From: an uncultured Oscillibacter sp.
GTDB lineage: Bacteria; Bacillota; Clostridia; Oscillospirales; Oscillospiraceae
Length of the DNA: 17,499 nucleotides
Direction of reading: 5' to 3'
Assembly: GCA_910587875.1 (NCBI GenBank)
Contig: CAJUOD010000058.1
Location: 1 to 17,499, forward strand
The translations under genes and the position numbers were made by a program. Shown here one piece after another: positions 4,901 to 10,340 of this stretch (positions are counted from its first letter, which is position 1; the number at the start of each line of letters is the position of its first letter). Below the pieces are notes generated by a model. The model searched no databases, was not told where the DNA came from, and saw nothing but the letters and a program-made list of their open reading frames with translations.

Positions 4901-5086
4901 GAGGCTACTACCGCTGTCACTGGCATGGCCGCCATTATGGCCGCGATGGATACGGTGATCCAGCTGATGAGCAAGTGCTGGGACCTGATGACCAGCAATC
5001 CCCTGCTTGCGCTGTGCTGCGCCGCCGGGCTTCTGCCCATCGGCATCAGCATCTTCACCGCCCTGCGCAACGCCGCCCGAGGCTGA
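4901..5086 (+). CDS. Coat-like virion protein, proposed GAG start
   Basis: Probable major or abundant virion protein, 61 aa if read from GAG 4901: EATTAVTGMAAIMAAMD at the start, an amphipathic segment, then LLALCCAAGLLPIGISIF as the single membrane span, and a basic end, LRNAARG. This is the filamentous-phage coat layout without a signal peptide. The start is chosen from the ribosome site at 4886-4894. An ATG at 4874 shares its A with the tRNA CCA end, lacks a ribosome site, and would be destroyed by tRNA 3' processing. An ATG at 4925 (53 aa) lacks a ribosome site. The initiator-like tRNA just upstream reads GAG. A strong hairpin follows the stop. If the GAG idea is wrong, the 53-aa form is the fallback. 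Confidence 0.75.
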   Translation, partial: EATTAVTGMAAIMAAMDTVIQLMSKCWDLMTSNPLLALCCAAGLLPIGISIFTALRNAARG

Positions 5087-5094
5087 CCGGGCAA

Positions 5095-5117
5095 GGGGCG
5101 GGGCTCGGCCCCGCCCC
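5095..5117 (+). terminator. Very stable hairpin after the coat-like gene
   Basis: GGGGCGGGGC (5095-5104) pairs perfectly with GCCCCGCCCC (5108-5117) around a 3-nt loop. There is no T-run, so it is more likely a partial terminator or an mRNA 3'-end stabiliser. Filamentous phages are known to place a terminator after the major coat gene so that it is expressed far above the minor virion genes. Confidence 0.65.
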
Positions 5118-5136
5118 ACTTCTAAGGAGGTTTACT

Positions 5137-5280
5137 ATGCTTGGCATTGTCCGGCTTTTCGATTCGACCCTCCGGGCGGTCTTGGACGTCCCGGAGCTGG
5201 CCCTGTTCCTGGGCGTGGCCCTGTTGCTGATTATCGTTGGTATCTTCTCCTGGATTGTGCGCCGGGGGAAAAGGATGTGA
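5137..5280 (+). CDS. 47-aa single-TM phage protein
   Basis: ATG 5137 follows AAGGAGG with a 6-nt gap. The protein has an N-terminal amphipathic part (MLGIVRLFDSTLRAVLDVPE), a hydrophobic span (LALFLGVALLLIIVGIFSWIV) and a basic tail (RRGKRM), so N-out/C-in insertion is likely. It resembles the minor virion cap proteins of filamentous phages (pVII/pIX size) in layout only; no family motif is visible. It is the first gene after the coat hairpin. Confidence 0.7.
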   Translation: MLGIVRLFDSTLRAVLDVPELALFLGVALLLIIVGIFSWIVRRGKRM

Positions 5281-5284
5281 TTTT

Positions 5285-5413
5285 ATGACAGAGCTCATTG
5301 GATACGTCATTGAACGTGCAGCGTCCGATCCTGATTTTCTATTCCGGCTGCTGCTGGTCTGCCTTGTGTTTCACATGCTGACGATTATCGTCTTCTTTCA
5401 CCAGAATCGTTAA
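5285..5413 (+). CDS. 42-aa single-TM phage protein
   Basis: Starts MTELIGYVIERAASDPDF and continues with a hydrophobic span LFRLLLVCLVFHMLTIIVFF, ending HQNR. It begins 4 nt after the preceding stop, whose end region provides AAAGGATG as a ribosome site. The layout fits a minor virion or membrane micro-protein; function unknown. Confidence 0.65.
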   Translation: MTELIGYVIERAASDPDFLFRLLLVCLVFHMLTIIVFFHQNR

Positions 5414-5422
5414 GGAGGCTCT

Positions 5423-5620
5423 ATGTACTACTACGTCTATGACGCTACTGGAAAGCTCCGCTTTCAAAGCGATAACTGGCCCATGGCCCGCTCCGCTCTG
5501 GATCTGGTGATTTCCGAAACCTCTGCCCCTGATTTCCTCGAGGAATGCCCCCGCCTTGAAATCTGGCCGAACCACGAACGCATTGCAAGGAAAATGAATG
5601 TAGAGGGGGCCGAGGCATGA
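5423..5620 (+). CDS. 65-aa soluble phage protein of unknown function
   Basis: The one clearly soluble protein in this run. It begins MYYYVYDATGKLRFQSDNW and ends with RIARKMNVEGAEA, with alternating aromatic and charged residues and no membrane span. AAGGAGG lies 4 nt before the ATG, and its stop overlaps the next start as ATGA (5617-5620), so it is translationally coupled to the following membrane protein. The N-terminal beta-hairpin-like pattern is compatible with a small nucleic-acid-binding protein, but I recognise no motif. Confidence 0.7.
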   Translation: MYYYVYDATGKLRFQSDNWPMARSALDLVISETSAPDFLEECPRLEIWPNHERIARKMNVEGAEA

Positions 5621-5775
5621 CCGCTCTCCATAGCTTTCTTCTCAGCTTGTCTCCCTTTGAGCTTGTTCTGTTCTTTCTGCTTGAGCTCGGCCTTCTCTGC
5701 GTGACTGTGCTCGGGCTTCTTTTGGCTATAGTCTATTATCGTTGGACGCTTCGGGAGGAGGATGAAGAAGAATGA
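5617..5775 (+). CDS. 52-aa single-TM phage protein with acidic tail
   Basis: Begins MTALHSFLLSLSPFEL, followed by a long hydrophobic stretch with VLFFLLELGLLCVTVLGLLLAIVYY, and ends RWTLREEDEEE. It overlaps the previous gene by 4 nt and the next gene by 4 nt (5772-5775, ATGA), so all three are coupled. Its first four residues, MTAL, recur in the next gene, which may hint at an old duplication but is too short to prove it. Confidence 0.65.
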   Translation: MTALHSFLLSLSPFELVLFFLLELGLLCVTVLGLLLAIVYYRWTLREEDEEE

Positions 5776-5909
5776 CCGCCTTGTTCGTCTTCGCCCTGCC
5801 CTTCGCGGTCTTCGGCATCGCCTACGGCTCCTACTGCCTGGGCCGTTCCCTGGCCCAGCTGGCCCCCGCCCTCTGGTTCTGGATCCGCCGAAAGAAGAAG
5901 GGCCGCTAA
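5772..5909 (+). CDS. 45-aa single-TM phage protein with basic tail
   Basis: Begins MTALFVFALPFAVFGIAYGSY, contains a hydrophobic segment from residue 3 to about 22 and a second moderately hydrophobic part ending ALWFWI, then RRKKKGR. The start overlaps the previous stop. The stop codon lies in the loop of a hairpin (5900-5918). Minor virion or assembly membrane protein by context. Confidence 0.6.
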   Translation: MTALFVFALPFAVFGIAYGSYCLGRSLAQLAPALWFWIRRKKKGR

Positions 5910-5918
5910 TAGCGGCCC
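5900..5918 (+). other. 7-bp hairpin holding a stop codon in its loop
   Basis: GGGCCGC (5900-5906) pairs with GCGGCCC (5912-5918) around TAATA, which contains the TAA of the preceding gene. The next ribosome site, AAAGGAG, begins a few bases later. It could adjust reinitiation or mRNA processing. Confidence 0.5.
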
Positions 5919-5936
5919 GTGAAAGGAGATTTTGCG

Positions 5937-6239
5937 ATGTTTGATATGTTCATCAATCTGGTTTCCGACGACGCTTTGGCCGACGCAATTATTTCTTTGG
6001 CGGAAAATTTCCAGTGTGCGCCTATAGAGATGCTGAGCGTTGGATGTCTCTTTCTTTGTGTTTCTGGTCTCGTCGCCGGTCTGCTTGTGATTTCCGTTCT
6101 GGATCGTCTCTTTGATAAGGCATTTTTTCTCCTGGAAAAGCTCGCTCCGGTATTGGTGAGGTTCATTATCTCGACGCTGACGGCCTTTTACCTGTTGCTC
6201 CGCCAGCTCCTTCACCGCCCCCGCAAGCCCCGCCCCTAG
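5937..6239 (+). CDS. 100-aa membrane protein of the virion module
   Basis: Starts at ATG 5937 behind AAAGGAG. It begins MFDMFINLVSDDALADAIISL and has two hydrophobic segments: MLSVGCLFLCVSGLVAGLLV near 38-57, and LVRFIISTLTAFYLLLRQLL near 73-93. It ends in a basic, proline-containing tail, HRPRKPRP. Codon use is more AT-rich than the genes before it. Its stop overlaps by 3 bases the end of the convergent minus-strand gene. It may be a minor coat protein; the family is not recognised. Confidence 0.65.
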   Translation: MFDMFINLVSDDALADAIISLAENFQCAPIEMLSVGCLFLCVSGLVAGLLVISVLDRLFDKAFFLLEKLAPVLVRFIISTLTAFYLLLRQLLHRPRKPRP

Positions 6240-6463
6240 CGGTCCTCCTCCCGGTGCTCATCCTGGATAAGATGTAACAGGATTTCATTTGACTTCCGCA
6301 CCATCTCGACCTCTTTTTCCATGGCCGCTTGCTTTTTTATGTCAACGAGTAAACTTCGTATAGTCATGTATAGGGATATACAAGCAGCTATTAAGCCGAG
6401 AGGCCAAATGAAAATAAAACAGATTAGTGTGATAATCCATGCTCTGACAATTGGATTTTTCAT
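6236..6463 (-). CDS. 75-aa two-TM protein with a coiled-coil-like tail
   Basis: Start MKNPIVRAW at 6463 is chosen because GGGAGG lies 4 nt upstream; a coupled start at 6478, adding MTGGN, is possible since it overlaps the upstream stop as ATGA. Residues 7-35 are hydrophobic with a proline in the middle (ITLICFIFIWPLGLIAACI), suggesting a hairpin or two short spans. The rest, from SLLVDIKKQAAMEKEVEMV onward, is charged and helical. It is AT-rich and on the minus strand within a plus-strand operon, like an acquired accessory gene. An immunity or regulatory role is conceivable but unproven. Confidence 0.6.
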   Translation of the reverse strand: MKNPIVRAWIITLICFIFIWPLGLIAACISLYMTIRSLLVDIKKQAAMEKEVEMVRKSNEILLHLIQDEHREEDR

Positions 6464-6474
6464 ATTCCCTCCCG

Positions 6475-6657
6475 TCATTTGATAGATTCAAGCTCTTTCC
6501 TAAATTTTTGGGAGGCGGCCTTTATTTTCTTGAGTTGCTTTTCTTCTTCCCGGCTGATTTTCCCATCATCTTTCATTGCTGCCATTTCACAAGCTTGTTC
6601 AAAGGTTTTCGTTATGGTGGTAATGTTCAGAATCTGCGCTTTTATGTAGCTGTTCAT
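6475..6657 (-). CDS. 60-aa helical protein with EF-hand-like loop
   Basis: Begins MNSYIKAQILNITTITKTF and contains MKDDGKISREEEKQLKKI near residues 28-45, where DDGKISREE resembles a degenerate EF-hand loop. The rest is charged helix. AAGGAGGG lies 6 nt before the ATG. It is AT-rich and forms a two-gene minus-strand unit with the 75-aa gene downstream (4-bp overlap with its longer form), under the promoter at 6682-6709. Not recognised. Confidence 0.65.
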   Translation of the reverse strand: MNSYIKAQILNITTITKTFEQACEMAAMKDDGKISREEEKQLKKIKAASQKFRKELESIK

Positions 6658-6681
6658 TGCATTCCCTCCTTTTGGAAAGAG

Positions 6682-6709
6682 CTTATCACATTTAGTAGGG
6701 TGGTGTCAA
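6682..6709 (-). promoter_or_regulatory. Promoter for the minus-strand gene pair
   Basis: Minus-strand TTGACA (6709-6704) and GATAAG (6687-6682) with a 16-bp spacer and a TGT just before the -10 (extended -10 type). It lies directly before the 60-aa gene and diverges from the adhesin gene, so the pair can be expressed independently of the virion operon. Confidence 0.65.
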
Positions 6710-6712
6710 TTC

Positions 6713-8545
6713 TTGAAAAAAAGTGTATTACGGTTTTGCGCTGGCTTATTGGCTGTGATTTTGCTTTCTGTGACGGTTGTTCCTTGTTATGCAGTGACTG
6801 ATGAATATACTTCAACGGGGACTTTTTGGTCGAGTTTGAAAAACAAATGGTTTCTTGGACCTGGCACCAAATTTTTAATCGGACAGCTTGCCGATAGCGC
6901 ATGTTCTGAATCTCCCGATTCAAGGCATCACGGCTCTTTGAAAACTTACGCTCAAAATTCTGATGGTTCGTATACTGCCATATGCAGTTACTGCTCGGCA
7001 GAGTTTCTGGTATATGATGCGGACCTCTCCGCCGCTTATGACGACTACGTAACCACCCTCCCGGCCCAAGGCTACGATTCTAGTGGCAAACTCCGTTATT
7101 CGCCTAAGCCATCATCCATGCAGCTTGTATGTGGCTCACATAGTCCTAGATGTAAGCTTGGTTGTGCGCATTATAATGGCGGATCAAGTTCTTCTTGCTC
7201 CGGCATTTCTTATAGTTTTGATTGTGGTTCAAATTCTGTGCGTATTTTTCCGGGTACTGGAAAAACGGACTTTAAAGCTGGATATGTCATTTTTAACTAT
7301 GCTGGTATAGCTCCAGTTGATGGTTATTATAAGCGGGTGGCTTCGCCTGTTGCTTCTGGTTATTGGACTAAAGGCGGCAATAATTCTTTTACCGATATTC
7401 ATCCGGTTGATTCCCCTGTTTTCTATACTGCAGGCACTTCTTTTTCATATTCTAGAGATGCATATTCTGCTGATGGCAAATGGTATGTTACATACATGTT
7501 TGTTCAGGGTATAGCTCCTATTTATGAAATAACCCCCGCCGCTTCCTTCTCCGGTGACACCTACTCCACCACCACCCGCCCGACCTCCATCACAGGCGGC
7601 AATTATGGCATAGTAGGAGACAACAACCAAATGACCAAAGTGGAAGACAATTCCACCATAGTCAACGAGACGAACAACACCTACTACAATCCCGCAACCG
7701 GCGTCACCGTCCCCATCACAAACTGGTCCTATGACTACTCGGACCGCTCCTACAAAGTGGACTATACCACCTCCAACACCACTGGAGACACGGTGACCAA
7801 TACCTCAACCATCACCTATGGAGACGAATACATTACCATCCAGGAAATAGACAACTCCCAGGGAGACACCATCACCAACAACTACACCATCTACTACCTG
7901 ATCGACGGCTCCGGTTCTCAAACCCCCGTAGATCCTCCCGCCCCCTGTGAGCACACCTGGACGGAAACCAGCACCACCCCCGCGACCTGCACCATGCCCG
8001 GCTCCAAGTTCTCCACCTGCTCCAAATGCCAGCAGACGAAAAAGGAGGCCGTCCCGGCCCTGGGCCATGACTGGCAGGTCAAGCAGACCGTCACCACGGA
8101 GTACGATGACACGGGCCAGCTTGTCCAGCAGGGTTACACCATCTTCGAGTGCTCCCGCTGCCATGAACAGTACAAGTCCACCGACGGCACGGCTCCCCCT
8201 GGCGGCGGCTCCGGCACGGACCCGGGCGATGAGGGTGAAACCATCTGGGACAAGCTGGGCAAGCTCATCGGCGCTGTAGGCAGCGGCATCCTCGGCCTCA
8301 TCGACGCCGCCCTGGGAAAGCTCCTGGACGCGCTCATAGCCTTGGTTGAGGGCATGATGGAGCGGCTGAAGACGGTAGTCGAGGCGATCCTCTCCATCTT
8401 CGACGAGCTCCCGCAGATCTTCGGCGGTTTTCTGGCTTTCCTGACGGCCCTGTTCCCCTTCCTCCCCCCGGAGCTCATGACCATCCTGACCTTCGGTATC
8501 CTGGCCGTGGTCTTCATCGGCATCATAAAGGCGGTGAGAAGATAA
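6713..8545 (+). CDS. Secreted pIII-like adhesin / receptor-binding virion protein
   Basis: 610 aa, TTG start at 6713 behind AGGGTGG. Residues 1-27 form a signal peptide (MKKSVLRFCAGLLAVILLS, cleavage likely after CYA). The N-terminal region to about residue 273 is Ser/Tyr/Gly-rich with scattered cysteines. A Thr/Asn/Ser-rich stretch follows, then a Cys/His module near 411-490 with CEHTW, CSKC, ALGHDW and CSRC that may bind zinc or form disulfides. Then come a glycine linker, APPGGGSG, amphipathic helices and a C-terminal span, TILTFGILAVVFIGIIKAV, with basic end RR. Signal peptide, extracellular domains, Gly linker and C-terminal anchor is the architecture of filamentous-phage pIII. DNA for the N-terminal 270 residues is mostly AT-rich, the rest GC-rich, as if the receptor-binding part was exchanged. 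Confidence 0.8.
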   Translation: MKKSVLRFCAGLLAVILLSVTVVPCYAVTDEYTSTGTFWSSLKNKWFLGPGTKFLIGQLADSACSESPDSRHHGSLKTYAQNSDGSYTAICSYCSAEFLVYDADLSAAYDDYVTTLPAQGYDSSGKLRYSPKPSSMQLVCGSHSPRCKLGCAHYNGGSSSSCSGISYSFDCGSNSVRIFPGTGKTDFKAGYVIFNYAGIAPVDGYYKRVASPVASGYWTKGGNNSFTDIHPVDSPVFYTAGTSFSYSRDAYSADGKWYVTYMFVQGIAPIYEITPAASFSGDTYSTTTRPTSITGGNYGIVGDNNQMTKVEDNSTIVNETNNTYYNPATGVTVPITNWSYDYSDRSYKVDYTTSNTTGDTVTNTSTITYGDEYITIQEIDNSQGDTITNNYTIYYLIDGSGSQTPVDPPAPCEHTWTETSTTPATCTMPGSKFSTCSKCQQTKKEAVPALGHDWQVKQTVTTEYDDTGQLVQQGYTIFECSRCHEQYKSTDGTAPPGGGSGTDPGDEGETIWDKLGKLIGAVGSGILGLIDAALGKLLDALIALVEGMMERLKTVVEAILSIFDELPQIFGGFLAFLTALFPFLPPELMTILTFGILAVVFIGIIKAVRR

Positions 8546-8703
8546 TGGAGGATTTCGCGGCCCTCATGTCCTGGACCATGCGCATTTTCGACCTGCCCAT
8601 TACGCTGTACGGCTTTACGTTCTCTCTCTGGCAGGTCTTTGCTTTCAGCGCCGTTACGGTAATCGTCGGCAAATTTTTAGCGGAGGTATTTCTTGGTGAC
8701 TGA
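8545..8703 (+). CDS. 52-aa membrane protein between adhesin and Pro-rich gene
   Basis: ATG 8545 overlaps the adhesin stop by one base. It begins MEDFAALMSWTMRIFDLPIT, followed by a hydrophobic part, LYGFTFSLWQVFAFSAVTVIV, and ends FLAEVFLGD. The location right after the pIII-like gene is where pVI or other distal-end proteins lie in filamentous phages; the protein is shorter than pVI, so this is only positional. Confidence 0.65.
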   Translation: MEDFAALMSWTMRIFDLPITLYGFTFSLWQVFAFSAVTVIVGKFLAEVFLGD

Positions 8704-9199
8704 AGAAGAGATCATCGTTGTCGAACCGGACCCTGTTCCCGAACCCGCCCCTGAACCCGAACCGGAGCCCGCCCCGCCTCCCGAGCCAGAACCAACCCCC
8801 GCTCCGCTCCCCGAACCGGAGCCGGAGGCCCCTGCCGCCCCGGTGGAGGTTATCACCATTGAGGACCTCCTGGACCGCATCACCGGCGAAGGCCAGGGCG
8901 AAGAAGAGGCCGGAGACGATGAGGAGGAGGCCCCGCCCCAGGAAGGAGAAGGAACGCCTCTGCCCGGCGGTGACGTCCTGCCCGCCGAGGGGACCCTGGA
9001 AGGGCCCATAGAGATCATCGGTATGGAGGAGCTCCTGAAACGCCTGGAGACCATCCAGGGCGTAGAGGACCATCCCATGATGGAAACCCCCTTTGAAGAC
9101 TACACCGTCACGGAGGGGCTGCTCCTGCTCCTCCTGCTGGCCGTTTTCGTGTCCGCCTGCGCCAAGCTCTTGAAAGGAGGCTTTGCATGGCTTCGGTAG
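8693..9199 (+). CDS. Pro/Glu-rich single-TM protein
   Basis: 168 aa from TTG 8693, with GGAGG 6 nt upstream, overlapping the previous gene. Residues about 12-50 are a low-complexity repeat of Pro-Glu/Ala-Pro units (for example PEPAPEPEPEPAPPPEP). An acidic Glu/Gly/Pro segment follows, then a small ordered part (IEIIGMEELLKRLETI) and a C-terminal membrane span near 143-162 (GLLLLLLLAVFVSACAKLL) with a basic tail. There is no signal peptide. Rigid Pro-Glu stretches are known spacers in TonB-like and cell-wall-crossing proteins, so it could bridge the thick wall during phage export. The role is inferred. Confidence 0.7.
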   Translation: MVTEEEIIVVEPDPVPEPAPEPEPEPAPPPEPEPTPAPLPEPEPEAPAAPVEVITIEDLLDRITGEGQGEEEAGDDEEEAPPQEGEGTPLPGGDVLPAEGTLEGPIEIIGMEELLKRLETIQGVEDHPMMETPFEDYTVTEGLLLLLLLAVFVSACAKLLKGGFAWLR

Positions 9200-9366
9200 T
9201 CGCTGAATTTTTCGGCATCATGGGGCTAAGCTCCTATGCTCCCCAAACCCTGGGGGAGCTCATCCCGTATCTCCTTACGGTCTTCGTCGGCGTGGCCCTG
9301 GTCTCCGGCGTCTTCCGGGTTATCGGCCGCCTCGTGGAGCTGCTGATGGATTTCCGGCGCTGGTAA
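9187..9366 (+). CDS. 59-aa single-TM protein preceding the assembly ATPase
   Basis: ATG 9187 with AAAGGAGG 6 nt upstream, overlapping the Pro-rich gene. It begins MASVVAEFFGIMGLSSYAP, then LIPYLLTVFVGVALVSGVF as a membrane span, and ends with LVELLMDFRRW. It sits 11 nt before the Zot-like gene. Likely a minor virion or export component. Confidence 0.65.
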   Translation: MASVVAEFFGIMGLSSYAPQTLGELIPYLLTVFVGVALVSGVFRVIGRLVELLMDFRRW

Positions 9367-9377
9367 GGAGGAACGCT

Positions 9378-10283
9378 ATGATCTTTGTTGTCCCCGTGGT
9401 CCTTCTGGTGGTCCTGGCGATCTTCCCCACCATCCGCTGTGCTTTGTTCCATCCCTTCCTTATGGCCTGGAACAGCGGCAAAGACGTCTGGTTCTATTTC
9501 CGGCATAAGGAGTATAACCGCTGCGCCTCCGGTGAGCTCGTGGCCTTCTGCGGCCTGTTCGGTAAAGGGAAAACCCTTTCCGCCGTTCATAAGGTTGTCA
9601 GCGCCTACCGGGTCTATGACGGCAAGCTTGTCTGGTGCCCCCGGAGAAAGAAAATGGTTACCCAGCGTATCAAGGCCATTTCCAACGTCTCTTTGAGCAT
9701 CCCCTACGAGGAGTTCGTCAGCCTGGAGCAGGTGGTCCTGGACGCCGAACGGAAAGCGGAGTATGACGACGCCAACGATACCCTGACCGTGACGCTGGTC
9801 CTGGGAGACGAGTTCAGCGTGCAGATGAACAGCCGGAACTTCAAGACCAACATCGATCCGCTGTTCTTGAATACCATCCTGACCTGCCGCCATTACTACA
9901 TAAGCCTGTACTACACTGCCCAGCGTTTCGGCCATGTCGACGCTCTGCTCCGTCAGGTGACAAGCTGCGTGATAGAATGTGATAAGCTCTGGCGGTTCCA
10001 GCGCCTCTCCACCTTCGACGCCTGGGAGATGGAGAACGCCACGAATCCAAGGCTTCTGACGCCGCTGAATAAGAAATGCTGGTTTGTCCGGGACCGGGAT
10101 TACAACGCTTATGATACCCTGGCCTGTGTCGGCAATCTGAAGCACGCTATGAAGGCCGGAGACATGATGAGTGAGGAGGAAATTCTGAAGCTCCAGCAGA
10201 ACACCCAAGAGCCCAATATGGAGGGCATTCTGAAACCCTCCAAACGGTGGAGGAGAATGAAGCGCAAGGAGAATAAGAAGTGA
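9378..10283 (+). CDS. Zot-like (pI family) phage assembly ATPase
   Basis: 301-aa inner-membrane ATPase thought to drive filamentous-phage extrusion. Walker A GLFGKGKTL is at 59-67 and Walker B LTVTLVLGDEF at 136-146 (D144, E145). A conserved stretch, TCRHYYISLYYTAQR (169-183), corresponds to the arginine/glutamine sensor region of Zot proteins. AAGGAGG lies 6 nt before the ATG. The membrane span is at the N-terminus (VVPVVLLVVLAIF, residues 4-16), whereas classical pI/Zot has it after the ATPase domain. The C-terminus is basic (KRWRRMKRKENKK) with no second span, so it probably stays cytoplasmic. It is the last gene of the virion operon and is followed by a strong terminator-like hairpin. Confidence 0.88.
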   Translation: MIFVVPVVLLVVLAIFPTIRCALFHPFLMAWNSGKDVWFYFRHKEYNRCASGELVAFCGLFGKGKTLSAVHKVVSAYRVYDGKLVWCPRRKKMVTQRIKAISNVSLSIPYEEFVSLEQVVLDAERKAEYDDANDTLTVTLVLGDEFSVQMNSRNFKTNIDPLFLNTILTCRHYYISLYYTAQRFGHVDALLRQVTSCVIECDKLWRFQRLSTFDAWEMENATNPRLLTPLNKKCWFVRDRDYNAYDTLACVGNLKHAMKAGDMMSEEEILKLQQNTQEPNMEGILKPSKRWRRMKRKENKK

Positions 10284-10289
10284 TTCAGA

Positions 10290-10328
10290 GGGGGCCCCGC
10301 CGCACGGCTTTAGCCGCGCGGGGCCCCC
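10290..10328. terminator. Strong hairpin between Zot-like and transposase genes
   Basis: GGGGGCCCCGC (10290-10300) pairs perfectly with GCGGGGCCCCC (10318-10328). A further stem, CGGCT/AGCCG, lies inside. It is between two convergent genes and would act on both strands, although the T-tract is short (TT). Confidence 0.75.
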
Positions 10329-10340
10329 TTCCCATTTATA

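Noticed and set aside
4874..5086. Coat-like gene starting at ATG 4874 (70 aa)
   Set aside because: The A of this ATG is the last base of the tRNA CCA, there is no upstream ribosome site, and its own ribosome-like sequence would lie inside the coding region.
9234..10208. Long minus-strand open frame opposite the Zot-like gene
   Set aside because: It is antisense to a gene with clear Walker motifs, lacks a ribosome site, and its composition is that of a high-GC shadow frame.
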